Source: Myxococcales bacterium (GTDB lineage Bacteria; Myxococcota; Bradymonadia; REDH01). From it: a stretch of DNA of 10,405 bases. A program made the translations under genes and the position numbers. Under the pieces are notes generated by a model. It was not told the origin of the DNA. It ran no database searches and worked only from the letters and a program-made list of their open reading frames with translations. Positions 1 to 8,474 of this stretch are shown here, one piece after another; the first letter of the stretch is position 1; every line of letters begins with the position of its first letter. The DNA is taken from positions 1-10,405 of the forward strand of contig JAGWVZ010000081.1 in the NCBI GenBank assembly GCA_018970625.1, given 5' to 3'.

Positions 1-1
1 G

Positions 2-192
2 TTCACCTTTGAGTCCCGGCCTGACGGGCGGCTGCTGCTGGAATATCAGTCCAATCGGGGGCTGTGGCAGTTTGCGCATGGTCTGCTGGAAGCGTGCCTC
101 GCACACTTTGGTTCCGGGCATCGGGTGGGTACCATTACCGACCTCTCGGAAGGCGCGGGCACGCACGTGCGCTTCGAGCTGGAGCCTTCCGC

Positions 193-196
<4 letters not shown>
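2..196 (+). CDS. H-NOX heme gas-sensor protein, C-terminal end (5' partial)
   Basis: The first 64 codons, open from the window edge in frame 2 and ending in TGA at 194-196, are the C-terminal end of an H-NOX (heme nitric oxide/oxygen binding) domain. The key sign is YQSNR at visible residues 15-19. It fits the family's Y-x-S-x-R signature, whose Tyr, Ser and Arg bind the heme propionates. It is followed by the usual helix (LWQFAHGLLEACLAHFG) and a terminal beta hairpin ending FELE. Complete H-NOX proteins are about 180 residues, so roughly two thirds, including the proximal heme histidine, lie outside the window. The stop overlaps the start of the downstream histidine kinase (ATGA), the classic gene pairing for bacterial NO sensing through an H-NOX/kinase complex. 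The alternative is a related V4R domain, which has a similar C-terminal fold; the YxSxR motif and the kinase neighbour favour H-NOX. Confidence 0.82.
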
Positions 197-1145
<949 letters not shown>

Positions 1146-1149
<4 letters not shown>

Positions 1150-2444
1150 GCGCCACGCGCCCCCCGAGACCAACTCCCCCCGTGTCGGTGGTCGGATCGG
1201 ACGACGACCTGATGCTGCTGGATAACACCGAGCCTGTGTTGCCGCCGGACGACGATGAGCTGACCTTCTGGACCGGCTCGAATGTGCAGGTGCCGGCGGT
1301 GAACGACCCCACGCCACACCGCGAATGGCTGGTGCTTGTCGTCGATGACGAACCCGCGGTGCACACGGTCACGCGGCTGGCGCTCGAAGGCTTTGATGTC
1401 GAAGGAACCCCCGTTCGATTGCGGCACGCGCACTCCGCTGCGGAAGCGCGGGAGTTTCTTCAGCAGGAGCCCGAGGTCGCGCTCGTGCTGCTCGATGTCA
1501 TGATGGAGACCGACTCGGCCGGGCTTGAGCTGGCACGCTGGATTCGCCTTGCACTGGGCAACCCCTACATTCGTATCGTGCTGCGGACCGGGCAGGCCGG
1601 CATGGCGCCCGAAGCGCTGGTCATGGCCACCTACGACATCCATGACTACTACGCCAAGACCGAGGCCAGCGCCAATCGCATCCGGAATACGGTCACCGGC
1701 GGGCTCAGGGCCTGGCGCGACCTGCGCGCCCTCGCGGCGCATCGCGATGAGCTTGAGCGCGCGCAGCACCTCATTATCCGGTCTCTGCAAGAGAAAGAGG
1801 CGCTGCTGAAGGAGATCCATCACCGGGTCAAAAACAACCTGCAGATCATCTCGAGCCTGCTGCAGCTTCAGGGCGAACGCATGCCCTCGGATGAAGCGCG
1901 CGCCCTCATTCAGGAGACCGTGTTGCGGGTGCGCTCCATGGCGCTCATTCATCAGCACGTGTACGCCGTGGAGTCACTCGACCAGATCGACTTTGGCGAC
2001 TACATCCGCGTGCTGGCCGAGTCGGTGCAGGCTCTTCTGGCACCCTCCGTGCGCCTTCAGGTCGAGAGCGCCGATGTGCGCGTGGGGCTCGACGACGCAA
2101 TCCCCGCCGGCCTTGTCCTGAACGAGCTCATCACGAACGCCTTCAAATACGGGTTAGCAGCGGCCCCCGGGCCGCACGCGCCAGCACAGCCACGACGCAC
2201 CGGCGCCAACTGCGATGTGCGCATCAACGTCAGCCTCGCCGACGGACGTCTGCAGGTGGAGGTGCTCGACTCGGGAGCCGGGTTACCCGATGGAACCCTG
2301 AACCAGCGTTCTTCGTCGCTGGGGTTGTCGCTCGTTCGCGCCCTTACGCGGCAGCTGCGAGGCGAGCTCACCTACGACTACGACAACGGCAGTCGGTTCG
2401 CCTTCTCTTTTGCGCCGCGCCCGCTGAACTCAAACCCGGCATAA
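1146..2444 (+). CDS. Receiver-HisKA_2 hybrid histidine kinase
   Basis: This 432-residue protein starts at ATG 1146, which overlaps the upstream kinase stop (ATGA); GAGG lies at 1138-1141. Residues 1-60 are a Pro/Asp-rich lead. Residues 61-185 are a receiver domain with acidic pair D67/D68, phosphoacceptor D117 (LLDVMM), T148 (LRTGQ) and K171 (YYAKTE). The stretches VVDDEPAVHTVTRLALEGF and LRTGQAGMAPE are, from memory, typical of receivers found in DUF3369 phosphodiesterase proteins, but no DUF3369 follows. A helical linker (186-222) leads to a HisKA_2 dimerisation and phosphotransfer domain with HHRVKNNLQIISSLLQLQ; H226 is the probable phosphoacceptor. The HATPase (310-422) has LNELITNAFKYG (N326/N331), DSGAG (375-379) and LGLSLV (392-397). 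The order suggests that phosphorylation of the receiver by the upstream kinase controls the second kinase. The final acceptor is not in the window. No membrane segment is visible. Confidence 0.93.
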
Positions 2445-2510
2445 ACCCGTAGACGCACGCCCCCGGACACGCCGCCTGATGCGTGGACCTTGCCCGATTT
2501 CAAGCCGATT

Positions 2511-2534
2511 GGCAGGGCGGTCGTACGCCCTGTC
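2511..2534 (+). terminator. Possible hairpin after the signalling operon
   Basis: A perfect 7-base inverted repeat (CAGGGCG at 2513-2519, CGCCCTG at 2526-2532) has a 6-base loop and can extend by one G-T and one G-C pair. It lies 66 bases after the stop of the receiver-kinase gene and 46 bases before the next start. No T-run follows, so it is not a typical intrinsic terminator. It could mark a transcript end or protect an mRNA 3' end. The rest of 2445-2579 shows no gene. Confidence 0.35.
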
Positions 2535-2579
2535 ACACCCTGAGAATCAACCGCCGACGCCCGCAACCCAGAGGACCGC

Positions 2580-2963
2580 ATGCATCGCCGATCTCTCAGG
2601 CTCTGGCCTGTCTGTGTGGTTTGCGTGAGCTTTCTTGTTGCATTGACCGCATGTGAGACGCGCGCGTCGGTTGCGCGTGACGACTTTTCTTCGCGCCACA
2701 GCTGCCCTGCTGACAGGGTGGCAGTCATTGAGCGCCCCGACCTGCGGTACACGCCGCTGTCGCCCGAGGTGCCGCCACCCGAGGTGGCTGCCGATGAGGC
2801 CCGGCTGTCTGTCTGGCGACAGAGCCGGCAAGACCGCGAAGCGAGCCGCCGGCATGCGCAGTCGATGACGACGGTGTTCGAGGTGAGCGGCTGCGACGCG
2901 CGCGAGCTATTGCGGTGCGACTCGTACGAGTACGTCAGCTGCAGCATCGAAGATCAGGGCTAG
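2580..2963 (+). CDS. Putative small lipoprotein, unknown function
   Basis: The gene encodes 127 residues from ATG 2580, with AGAGGA at 2570-2575. The N-terminus is a clear lipoprotein signal: MHRRS, a hydrophobic stretch (LWPVCVVCVSFLVALTA), then a lipobox LTAC with C25 as the lipidated cysteine. D or other retention residues are not evident after it (C-E-T). The mature part is about 100 residues, charged and Pro-rich in the middle (LSPEVPPPEVAADEARLSVW). It ends in a Cys cluster (C105, C113, C121 plus C42) within FEVSGCDAREL...CDSYEYVSC. This could give two disulfides in the periplasm and resembles, from general memory, short uncharacterised Cys-motif lipoproteins of Myxococcota. I do not recognise a named family. 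It is co-directional with the signalling genes but 135 bases away, with an intervening hairpin, so it is probably a separate unit. Confidence 0.72.
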   Translation: MHRRSLRLWPVCVVCVSFLVALTACETRASVARDDFSSRHSCPADRVAVIERPDLRYTPLSPEVPPPEVAADEARLSVWRQSRQDREASRRHAQSMTTVFEVSGCDARELLRCDSYEYVSCSIEDQG

Positions 2964-3049
2964 TTTCAGCACACAGCGGGGCGTGCCGTGTGGACCAGCC
3001 GATAGGCTGCAAACGCTGGCGGTGAGGTTGACGCCGGCGTTGGAAACTA
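2961..3049. terminator. Convergent-end structure: two hairpins inside a 7-base inverted repeat
   Basis: This gap separates the 3' ends of the small lipoprotein (+) and the giant lipoprotein (-). TAGTTTC at 2961-2967 is the exact reverse complement of GAAACTA at 3043-3049, and each arm contains one gene's stop codon. Inside it are a hairpin at 2970-2992 (CACAC with GTGTG, plus two inner pairs) and a stronger one at 3012-3041 (AACGCTGGCG with CGCCGGCGTT, 10 pairs, one of them G-T). T-runs are short: TTT follows the second hairpin on the - strand. It most likely ends transcription in both directions; strength was not computed. Confidence 0.5.
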
Positions 3050-6000
3050 CGGGCAGCCGCTGCCGCTACCCAGACGAGTGGCACCGGGTTCAACCAGGCA
3101 CGAGCCAGCCACGATGTTTCCGCCGTTGTTCAGGGTGCCACCTGCGACCACGCGAACGTTACCGACCACTTCCAGCCGCTTGAGTCCCTGCAGCACCAGA
3201 GTCCCCTGAACGAGCACGTCTCCGGTGGCGTAGGTGACCGGCGACTCCAGGGTCACCGACGCGCCGGGTGCGATGGTGATGTTGGTAAATCGATTCTGCG
3301 ACGGCCCACCGTCGAAGTTGGTGAGGGTGGTGGTGCCCACAAAACGAACGTCCGTGCCGGTAAGGACGATGGTCCGCCCCTGTGTGCTCACGCCATCCAG
3401 CGCGAACCAGTTGCCGCCGACTTCGATCTCACCCTCGGTAAACCGACCTTCAGTGCTGGTGATTTCAAGGTTTAGGGTGGTGAACTGCAGGTTTCGATCG
3501 ACGAAGAGACGGTCGTCGGGGTGGTTCATGACGAGGCCCGTGTTGGAATCCGAGAGCAGGACCAGCAGGTCGCGTCCCACGCGCAGCGTACCGCCACGCA
3601 GCACAACCACGGCAGCGTCGTCGCGCACGTTCAGGTCGGTACCAATGTCGAGCGTCCCGGTGCTCAGGTCGACTGAACCGCCGTTGACATCGACCGTCCC
3701 GGCGGTGGTCAGGTTGAAACCCGCGAGATTGAGGGTGCCCTGCACACGCAACGACCCACTCAACACCAGCTCATCGGTGAGGGTCACAGACGAGCCGGCG
3801 TCAATGACGAGCCGCGGGACATTCAGGGCGGACAGGTCAGGCGAGAACCCGGGCGCGCTGATGTGGGTGTTGGCAACCGAATATCCAGCTGAAACACGCG
3901 GCAGCGCACGGGTGAAGGTAAGGTCACCGCCCGAGGCGACCGCGCCAGCCGACATCGTGAACGGCCCATCGACCCAGGCGTTCGTCGAGAAGGTGATGCC
4001 TGCGGGGTTATCGAGGTGGAGTGTACCGAAGCGAGACGTCGTGGCCGATGACGTGCCGATGCTGACAGTCTGAGGCGACGTACCGTTGAGCACCACGCGC
4101 GTGCCGGAAGGAATAAAGCTACGCCCGACGGAGCCCGTGGCACCGGTCTGGGTCAGGTTGCCTCGAATCTCAAGCTGGCCAGCGGTGAGCGCGTTGGCGG
4201 TGGTGCCGGCATAGAAGTTCTGCTCGTTTACGGTGAATCGTCCGGTGATCACGACCCGATCAGCCGGAGCGGTCATGACGAGCCCGAATGGATTCGAGCC
4301 GCCCATGGATGCCTGATAGCTCGCCAGCGTCGCGCTTCCACCGCCCACGAACAGGCCGGAGGTCGTGCTGCCGTTCACCAGCGTGGCACCACTCACCGTC
4401 AGCGCTCCGCCGTCCATGTTGTGAATGCCGTCCGTGATGGTGATCGACCCGATCACGTCCAGGTCGTGCCCATTCTGCTCGAACGACCCCAGATTCAACA
4501 GGTCGCCGGTGAGACGGGTCGTGTCGGACAGGGTGAGGGTCATGTTGTCGTCCACCGTCAGAAGCGGCAGCTCGATGGACGTGTCGGTGGTCACAAACGA
4601 TGCAGCGACATGCGTCTCGGACACGCTGTACACGCCGGGCGCGATCGCCTCGGGGAGCACCCGGGTGCAGAACAGGTCGGCGCCCGCGAGTACGCCAGCG
4701 GTGACCTGCACGTTGCCGGTCGCCCATACGGTTGTCGCCAGCGAAACCGAGGTCGGGTTGGCGAAGGTGACGTCGGCGAACGAGCTTCCGATCAGGGTTG
4801 GGGTCGCAAAGCTGACCGTCTGCGGAGAGGTGCCGTCAAACACGACGGCGGTGCCGGCCGACCGGAAGGTGCTCTCGACGTTCAACGCGCTGGACTGCGT
4901 AAAGTTTCCGCGAACGCGCAGCGTGCCTGCGGTGAGCGCCGGCGCCGACAGGGCATCCTCAAAGTTCAGCGCTGAAAATGCGATCGCGCCATTCGCGACA
5001 AAAACATCGCCCGGGTTGTCCATCCAGAGTCCCTGCGGTCGGGAAGGTCCCCACCGGATGGTGGTCGCGCCATTGACCTCGGCGCGTCCGCCCGACAATC
5101 GAAGCAGCGAGCCAGCCCCTGACAGGTTCAGCGCACCTCCCACGGTGAGCGAGCCTCCACCGAGCAGCACGTCTCCCCCAGTCGCGAGGGTAAGTGCACC
5201 TTGCGTCGTGAGCGCGCCTCCCTGAAGCTCAATGCGCCCGTTGCTCGCCACATCGACGGTCTGAGAAGCCTCGGCAATGCCTGGCCCGGCGACCACCCCG
5301 GCCGAAACGGTCACCGGCGCGTCAAACCGCCAGGTCTGCTGATTCAGATTCAGCGTACCGTTGACCGTCAGCGTGCACCCCACCTGAGTGATCGCGAGAG
5401 TAGAGCTGAGCTGGGCACCCGCATCGACCAGCAGAGCCGACGGTGCGCATCGCTGCGCCTGCTCGGCGCTCGTCCACGCGAGCGCGCCAGCGACGTGCAA
5501 CCGGTCGATGAGATACCGGGCGCGGGTTGTGGCGTCCCATTCGGGCAGTGCGCCCGTAAACAGCGCGTCGGCAGCGGAGAACGTTGCTCCGGAAGCGACC
5601 GACAACGACTCCATCACCACGGTGGTCGTAGCCGCGACGCCAGCGGTGTTTTCAATCCGCACGGGTCCGAACTGCGCCTTTGTCGCCGATGGCGATTCCA
5701 TCGCGATGGTCTGGGGCGACGTGCCGTCGAAGATAAAGCGCGTACCGCTCGGGCTAAAGTTGAAGGGGGCCGACGGCGCGTTGGCGAACGTGTCGTTATC
5801 TGTCTGGGCAAAGTTGCCGCGCACCCGGAATTCGCCAGCGGACAGCGCTGCACCAGAGTTTGTCGACGGGGTCGCCTCGACGTTGAACGACACATTCTGG
5901 GCCACGGTCACCCGATCTTCCGGCTCATTCATGCGCAGTCCGCCATTGTTGCGCACCGTCTGCGTGAAGCTGCCGGTGACGGAGAGCGCACCTGCCCCCG

Positions 6001-8413
6001 CGAGCCAGAGAGAGCCGGTGTTGGAAATGGTCGCGTTACCCGTCACCGAGAGGTCGCCGCTGAGCGCGAGCGTGCCGGTCACATCCAGCCTGGGAACGGC
6101 GCCGCGCACGTTCGCGGCGCTGCCGCTCAACGTGACACTGCCCGTGCCGACGATGGGGCCGGCGCCTACCAGATCGCCGCTCACGGTGAGTCGGAAGCCC
6201 CCGGTATCGACCTGCATGGCGGCATCAATCCAGAGCGAGCCGGCCACCGAATTCGCGGTCAGGAGCGGTGCGAACGGCCTTGGACCGACATACACCTTGT
6301 CGGTTGCCGTCGGAACGCCGACCGGCGCCCAGTTGGCTGCGATACTCCAGTTGGTGGGCCCCGAAGCGTTCCCGCCGATCCACGTCTTCAGGTCGTCGAA
6401 GACGCCGTTGCAGTTGTCGTCCAGCCCGTTGTTTCGCTCGGGTGCACCCGGATAGATCTCCGGATCCACGTCGCTGCAGTCTCCACCGCCCAGAATACCC
6501 GTCACACACGGCGCCACCTCGCAGTAGCCATCGCCGTCATCATCATGGGCGAGGGTGCCGTTATCGACTTCACCGTCACAATCGTTGTCGAGACCGTCCA
6601 CGAGCTCTACCATGCCCGGGTTGCGAAGCACGGTGCGGTCGTCGCAGTCGCCGCCCGGGTTGCCCAGCACGCAGGGCGCGAGCTCACAGTAGCCGTCGCC
6701 GTCGTCGTCCCAGGCCGAGGTCGTATCATCGATACGCAGGTCGCAGTTGTCGTCACGCCCGTTGAGCGTCTCGGTCGCACCAGGTGAAATGGACGCGTCG
6801 GAGTCATTGCAGTCGCCTGTAGCCGTCACATAGCCGGGCCCTGGCGACGCGCAGTTGGTCACGGCATCACCAGCGCCTACACCATCGCCGTCCCCGTCGA
6901 TGTACCACGAACGTACGACGACCTCTTCGTCGATGACGCCGTCACAGTCATTGTCCAGACCATCACAGGCCTCGTCATCGGGCAGCACCTGCCCTGCGCA
7001 CCCCCCCAGCTGCGAGTCGGCGCATACCTGAATGCCGGCGGCGCATACGCCCACACCCAGGGTTCCCGCCGGCCCGGTGTAGCAGGTCCGCTCGAGCACG
7101 GCGCCTGTCGCAGACTCATCAATGGCCCCATCGCAGTCGTCGTCCACGCCGTTGCAGACTTCGACCAGCGAGGCACGTGGCACCACCTCACAGCTTCGCA
7201 CGCCGTCGGTGCAGGCGGTGATGCCGTCCGAACAGGCGCCGCCCAGCCCTGTCAGGCAGGGGCTACCGGTGTCGATCAAGGCGTCGTCGATGGAACCATT
7301 GCAGTCGTTGTCCACGTTGTCGCAACGCTCGGCCAGCGGCAGCTGCTGCCCCACGCACGCGCTCCAGGTGCCCACGTTACATGCCTCACTTCCCGCGCGA
7401 CACACGCCCACATCGAGCCGCTCGGCAGCCCCGGTGAAGCAGGAGCGACGGAGCGGATCGCCTGCGTCGTCTTCGTCGACCAGACCATCGCAGTCATTGT
7501 CGAGAGCATCGCAGCTTTCGTCCGTTGGCGGGTTGCCTACGCAGGTCTGCTCGCCCCCGTCGCAAGCGATGCGACCCTGCGCACACTCGCCTTCCAGCCC
7601 GGTGACGCATGCATCGCCCACGACACGCACGTCTTCATCGATGGCCTCGTCGCAGTCGTTGTCGGACCCGTCGCAGCGCTCAGCGAGCCCGGGCGCCCGC
7701 AATGGGTCGACGTCGTTACAATCGCTGGACGTGTTCACGGCACCCGGGAACGGGCGCTCACAAGAGGGGGTGGCCTCGCCGGCACCGACTCCGTCGCCAT
7801 CCTCGTCGCTGTACCACTGCAGGCGAATCCCGGCATGACAGGGTTCGATCTGGCAATCGGCCGAACAGCCATCGTCTGCTTCGACATTGGAATCGTCGCA
7901 GGTCTCCCGGCCATCGATGAAGCCGTCGCCGCACACGGGCGTGGTACGACAGTCACCTGCGAGAAGCGCGCAGGTGGCAGAACACGCAACGCCCTGCCCC
8001 CAGTATCCGAGTGTCGCGCAGGTCGCGTCGCCGAGCTGCTCGCCGTCACAGGCTTCGCCGTCGTCCAGGACGCCGTTGCCGCAGTCCACGCCGGCGTCGA
8101 TGACATCGGGCGTCGTATCCGGTTCGGTATCCGCCTGACCATCCGCAGCGTCAGGCTGGGCATCCGACATGTCAGCCGCGTCAGGGGTCACGTCAGGCGC
8201 AGCGTCCGTTCGACTATCGTCTGGGCCAGCATCGACACTTTCGGGCGCATCGTCGCGTGCGTCGCCCACGTCGGGTGCAACGTCGCGTGCATCGCCCACA
8301 TCGGGCGCATCGGCAGCGACGTCCGTTCCGGTATCCAGAAATGGCTCATTCGAGCCACCACAGGCGGCGACGCAAAAACACACAACGACAACAACGCTCG
8401 TCCAGACGCGCAT
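3047..8413 (-). CDS. Giant MopE-repeat / beta-repeat surface lipoprotein
   Basis: This gene encodes 1788 residues. I chose the ATG at 8411-8413: it has GGAGAG at 8418-8423 and puts a lipoprotein signal (MRVWTSVVVVVCFCVAAC, lipid Cys C18) at the N-terminus; an in-frame ATG 30 codons upstream would bury it. Residues 27-109 are an Asp/Ala/Pro-rich spacer. Residues 110-192 hold Myxococcus-type Cys repeats, including a DUF4215-like CGDGFIDGRETCDDSN. Residues 200-676 carry eight MopE-like motifs of the form C-D-x-x-D-N-D-C-D-G-x-x-D-E, four DxDGDG loops likely to bind calcium, and CxTG disulfide repeats. From 677 (TWIGGN...NWSIAANW) to the end the chain is Gly/Thr/Val-rich beta repeats, Cys-poor, like a beta-solenoid or adhesin stalk. 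No enzyme motif or C-terminal membrane anchor is visible, and it ends GSGSGCP. It is probably an outer-membrane-anchored, cell-surface structural or adhesive protein; that function is inferred. It could also be mostly secreted by a lipoprotein export route. Confidence 0.93.
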   Translation of the reverse strand: MRVWTSVVVVVCFCVAACGGSNEPFLDTGTDVAADAPDVGDARDVAPDVGDARDDAPESVDAGPDDSRTDAAPDVTPDAADMSDAQPDAADGQADTEPDTTPDVIDAGVDCGNGVLDDGEACDGEQLGDATCATLGYWGQGVACSATCALLAGDCRTTPVCGDGFIDGRETCDDSNVEADDGCSADCQIEPCHAGIRLQWYSDEDGDGVGAGEATPSCERPFPGAVNTSSDCNDVDPLRAPGLAERCDGSDNDCDEAIDEDVRVVGDACVTGLEGECAQGRIACDGGEQTCVGNPPTDESCDALDNDCDGLVDEDDAGDPLRRSCFTGAAERLDVGVCRAGSEACNVGTWSACVGQQLPLAERCDNVDNDCNGSIDDALIDTGSPCLTGLGGACSDGITACTDGVRSCEVVPRASLVEVCNGVDDDCDGAIDESATGAVLERTCYTGPAGTLGVGVCAAGIQVCADSQLGGCAGQVLPDDEACDGLDNDCDGVIDEEVVVRSWYIDGDGDGVGAGDAVTNCASPGPGYVTATGDCNDSDASISPGATETLNGRDDNCDLRIDDTTSAWDDDGDGYCELAPCVLGNPGGDCDDRTVLRNPGMVELVDGLDNDCDGEVDNGTLAHDDDGDGYCEVAPCVTGILGGGDCSDVDPEIYPGAPERNNGLDDNCNGVFDDLKTWIGGNASGPTNWSIAANWAPVGVPTATDKVYVGPRPFAPLLTANSVAGSLWIDAAMQVDTGGFRLTVSGDLVGAGPIVGTGSVTLSGSAANVRGAVPRLDVTGTLALSGDLSVTGNATISNTGSLWLAGAGALSVTGSFTQTVRNNGGLRMNEPEDRVTVAQNVSFNVEATPSTNSGAALSAGEFRVRGNFAQTDNDTFANAPSAPFNFSPSGTRFIFDGTSPQTIAMESPSATKAQFGPVRIENTAGVAATTTVVMESLSVASGATFSAADALFTGALPEWDATTRARYLIDRLHVAGALAWTSAEQAQRCAPSALLVDAGAQLSSTLAITQVGCTLTVNGTLNLNQQTWRFDAPVTVSAGVVAGPGIAEASQTVDVASNGRIELQGGALTTQGALTLATGGDVLLGGGSLTVGGALNLSGAGSLLRLSGGRAEVNGATTIRWGPSRPQGLWMDNPGDVFVANGAIAFSALNFEDALSAPALTAGTLRVRGNFTQSSALNVESTFRSAGTAVVFDGTSPQTVSFATPTLIGSSFADVTFANPTSVSLATTVWATGNVQVTAGVLAGADLFCTRVLPEAIAPGVYSVSETHVAASFVTTDTSIELPLLTVDDNMTLTLSDTTRLTGDLLNLGSFEQNGHDLDVIGSITITDGIHNMDGGALTVSGATLVNGSTTSGLFVGGGSATLASYQASMGGSNPFGLVMTAPADRVVITGRFTVNEQNFYAGTTANALTAGQLEIRGNLTQTGATGSVGRSFIPSGTRVVLNGTSPQTVSIGTSSATTSRFGTLHLDNPAGITFSTNAWVDGPFTMSAGAVASGGDLTFTRALPRVSAGYSVANTHISAPGFSPDLSALNVPRLVIDAGSSVTLTDELVLSGSLRVQGTLNLAGFNLTTAGTVDVNGGSVDLSTGTLDIGTDLNVRDDAAVVVLRGGTLRVGRDLLVLLSDSNTGLVMNHPDDRLFVDRNLQFTTLNLEITSTEGRFTEGEIEVGGNWFALDGVSTQGRTIVLTGTDVRFVGTTTLTNFDGGPSQNRFTNITIAPGASVTLESPVTYATGDVLVQGTLVLQGLKRLEVVGNVRVVAGGTLNNGGNIVAGSCLVEPGATRLGSGSGCP
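3050..5938 (-). repeat. Four large beta-rich modules within the giant lipoprotein
   Basis: A hallmark L-x-M-(x)3-P-x-D (LRMNEPEDR, LWMDNPGDV, LVMTAPADR, LVMNHPDDR) occurs at protein residues 826, 1129, 1378 and 1627, so spacings are 303, 249 and 249. Each of the first three modules continues with a RGNF/RGNL-TQ strand and then a GTSPQT motif (898-902, 1195-1199, 1445-1449), followed by a TRALP/TRVLP/TGALP-like turn. The fourth lacks SPQT and is cut short (162 residues) by the C-terminus. Sequence identity between modules looks modest outside these motifs, so the duplications are old. In DNA the modules start at about 5938, 5029, 4282 and 3535, reading down the - strand. Confidence 0.85.
6386..7723 (-). 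repeat. MopE-type Cys/Asp repeat block within the giant lipoprotein
   Basis: Eight copies of a metal-binding-type motif (for example CDGSDNDC, CDALDNDC, CNGVDDDC, CDGLDNDC, NNGLDDNC) start near protein residues 247, 301, 364, 420, 483, 550, 605 and 661. The first five begin with Cys; the last three replace it by Asn or Asp and alternate with DDDGDGYCE loops. The family (MopE-like, named after the copper-binding protein of Methylococcus) is widespread in large secreted proteins of Myxococcota. Which metal is bound here, if any, cannot be read from sequence; the DxDGDG loops suggest calcium. Confidence 0.85.
8241..8310 (-). repeat. 30-base tandem duplication in the acidic linker
   Basis: Bases 8251-8280 and 8281-8310 are head-to-tail 30-base copies matching at 26 of 30 positions, and 8241-8250 repeats the last ten bases of the unit. 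On the - strand they encode repeated APDVGDARD-like decapeptides in the linker after the lipidated cysteine. Because the unit is a multiple of three, slippage would change linker length without breaking the frame. Confidence 0.8.
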
Positions 8414-8427
8414 GAAGCTCTCCACAC

Positions 8428-8474
8428 AAAAAGCCCTCGCGCGGTCGCTAGCCAACTGCGCTACAACGCGCAAG
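8428..8474 (-). promoter_or_regulatory. Leader hairpin plus T5 run before the giant lipoprotein
   Basis: Read on the - strand, CTTGCGCG (8474-8467) pairs with CGCGCGAG (8443-8436) with one G-T pair. After a single bulge the stem continues through TTG and TAGC against GCTA and CGA, giving about 15 pairs with two one-base bulges and a 7-base loop (GCAGTTG). GGC then TTTTT (8432-8428) follows, and the ribosome site begins only four bases later. The position is that of an intrinsic terminator or attenuator in the mRNA leader, or a structure masking the ribosome site. Folding energy was not computed. Confidence 0.5.

Noticed and set aside
64..192. Earlier in-frame start for the H-NOX-associated kinase
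   Set aside because: The extension overlaps the H-NOX coding end out of frame and lacks domain sense; ATG 193 gives the ATGA overlap and a ribosome site.
5201..6787. Long + strand open frame (528 codons) opposite the giant lipoprotein, with others at 3234-4073 and 4425-5225
   Set aside because: Arg/Pro/Ala-rich or biased composition with no domain; they are antisense frames kept open by GC bias opposite a gene with clear signal peptide, motifs and repeats.
8428..8474. tRNA gene on the - strand
   Set aside because: Only a D-arm-like segment is present; no acceptor pairing, anticodon arm or T arm could be found.
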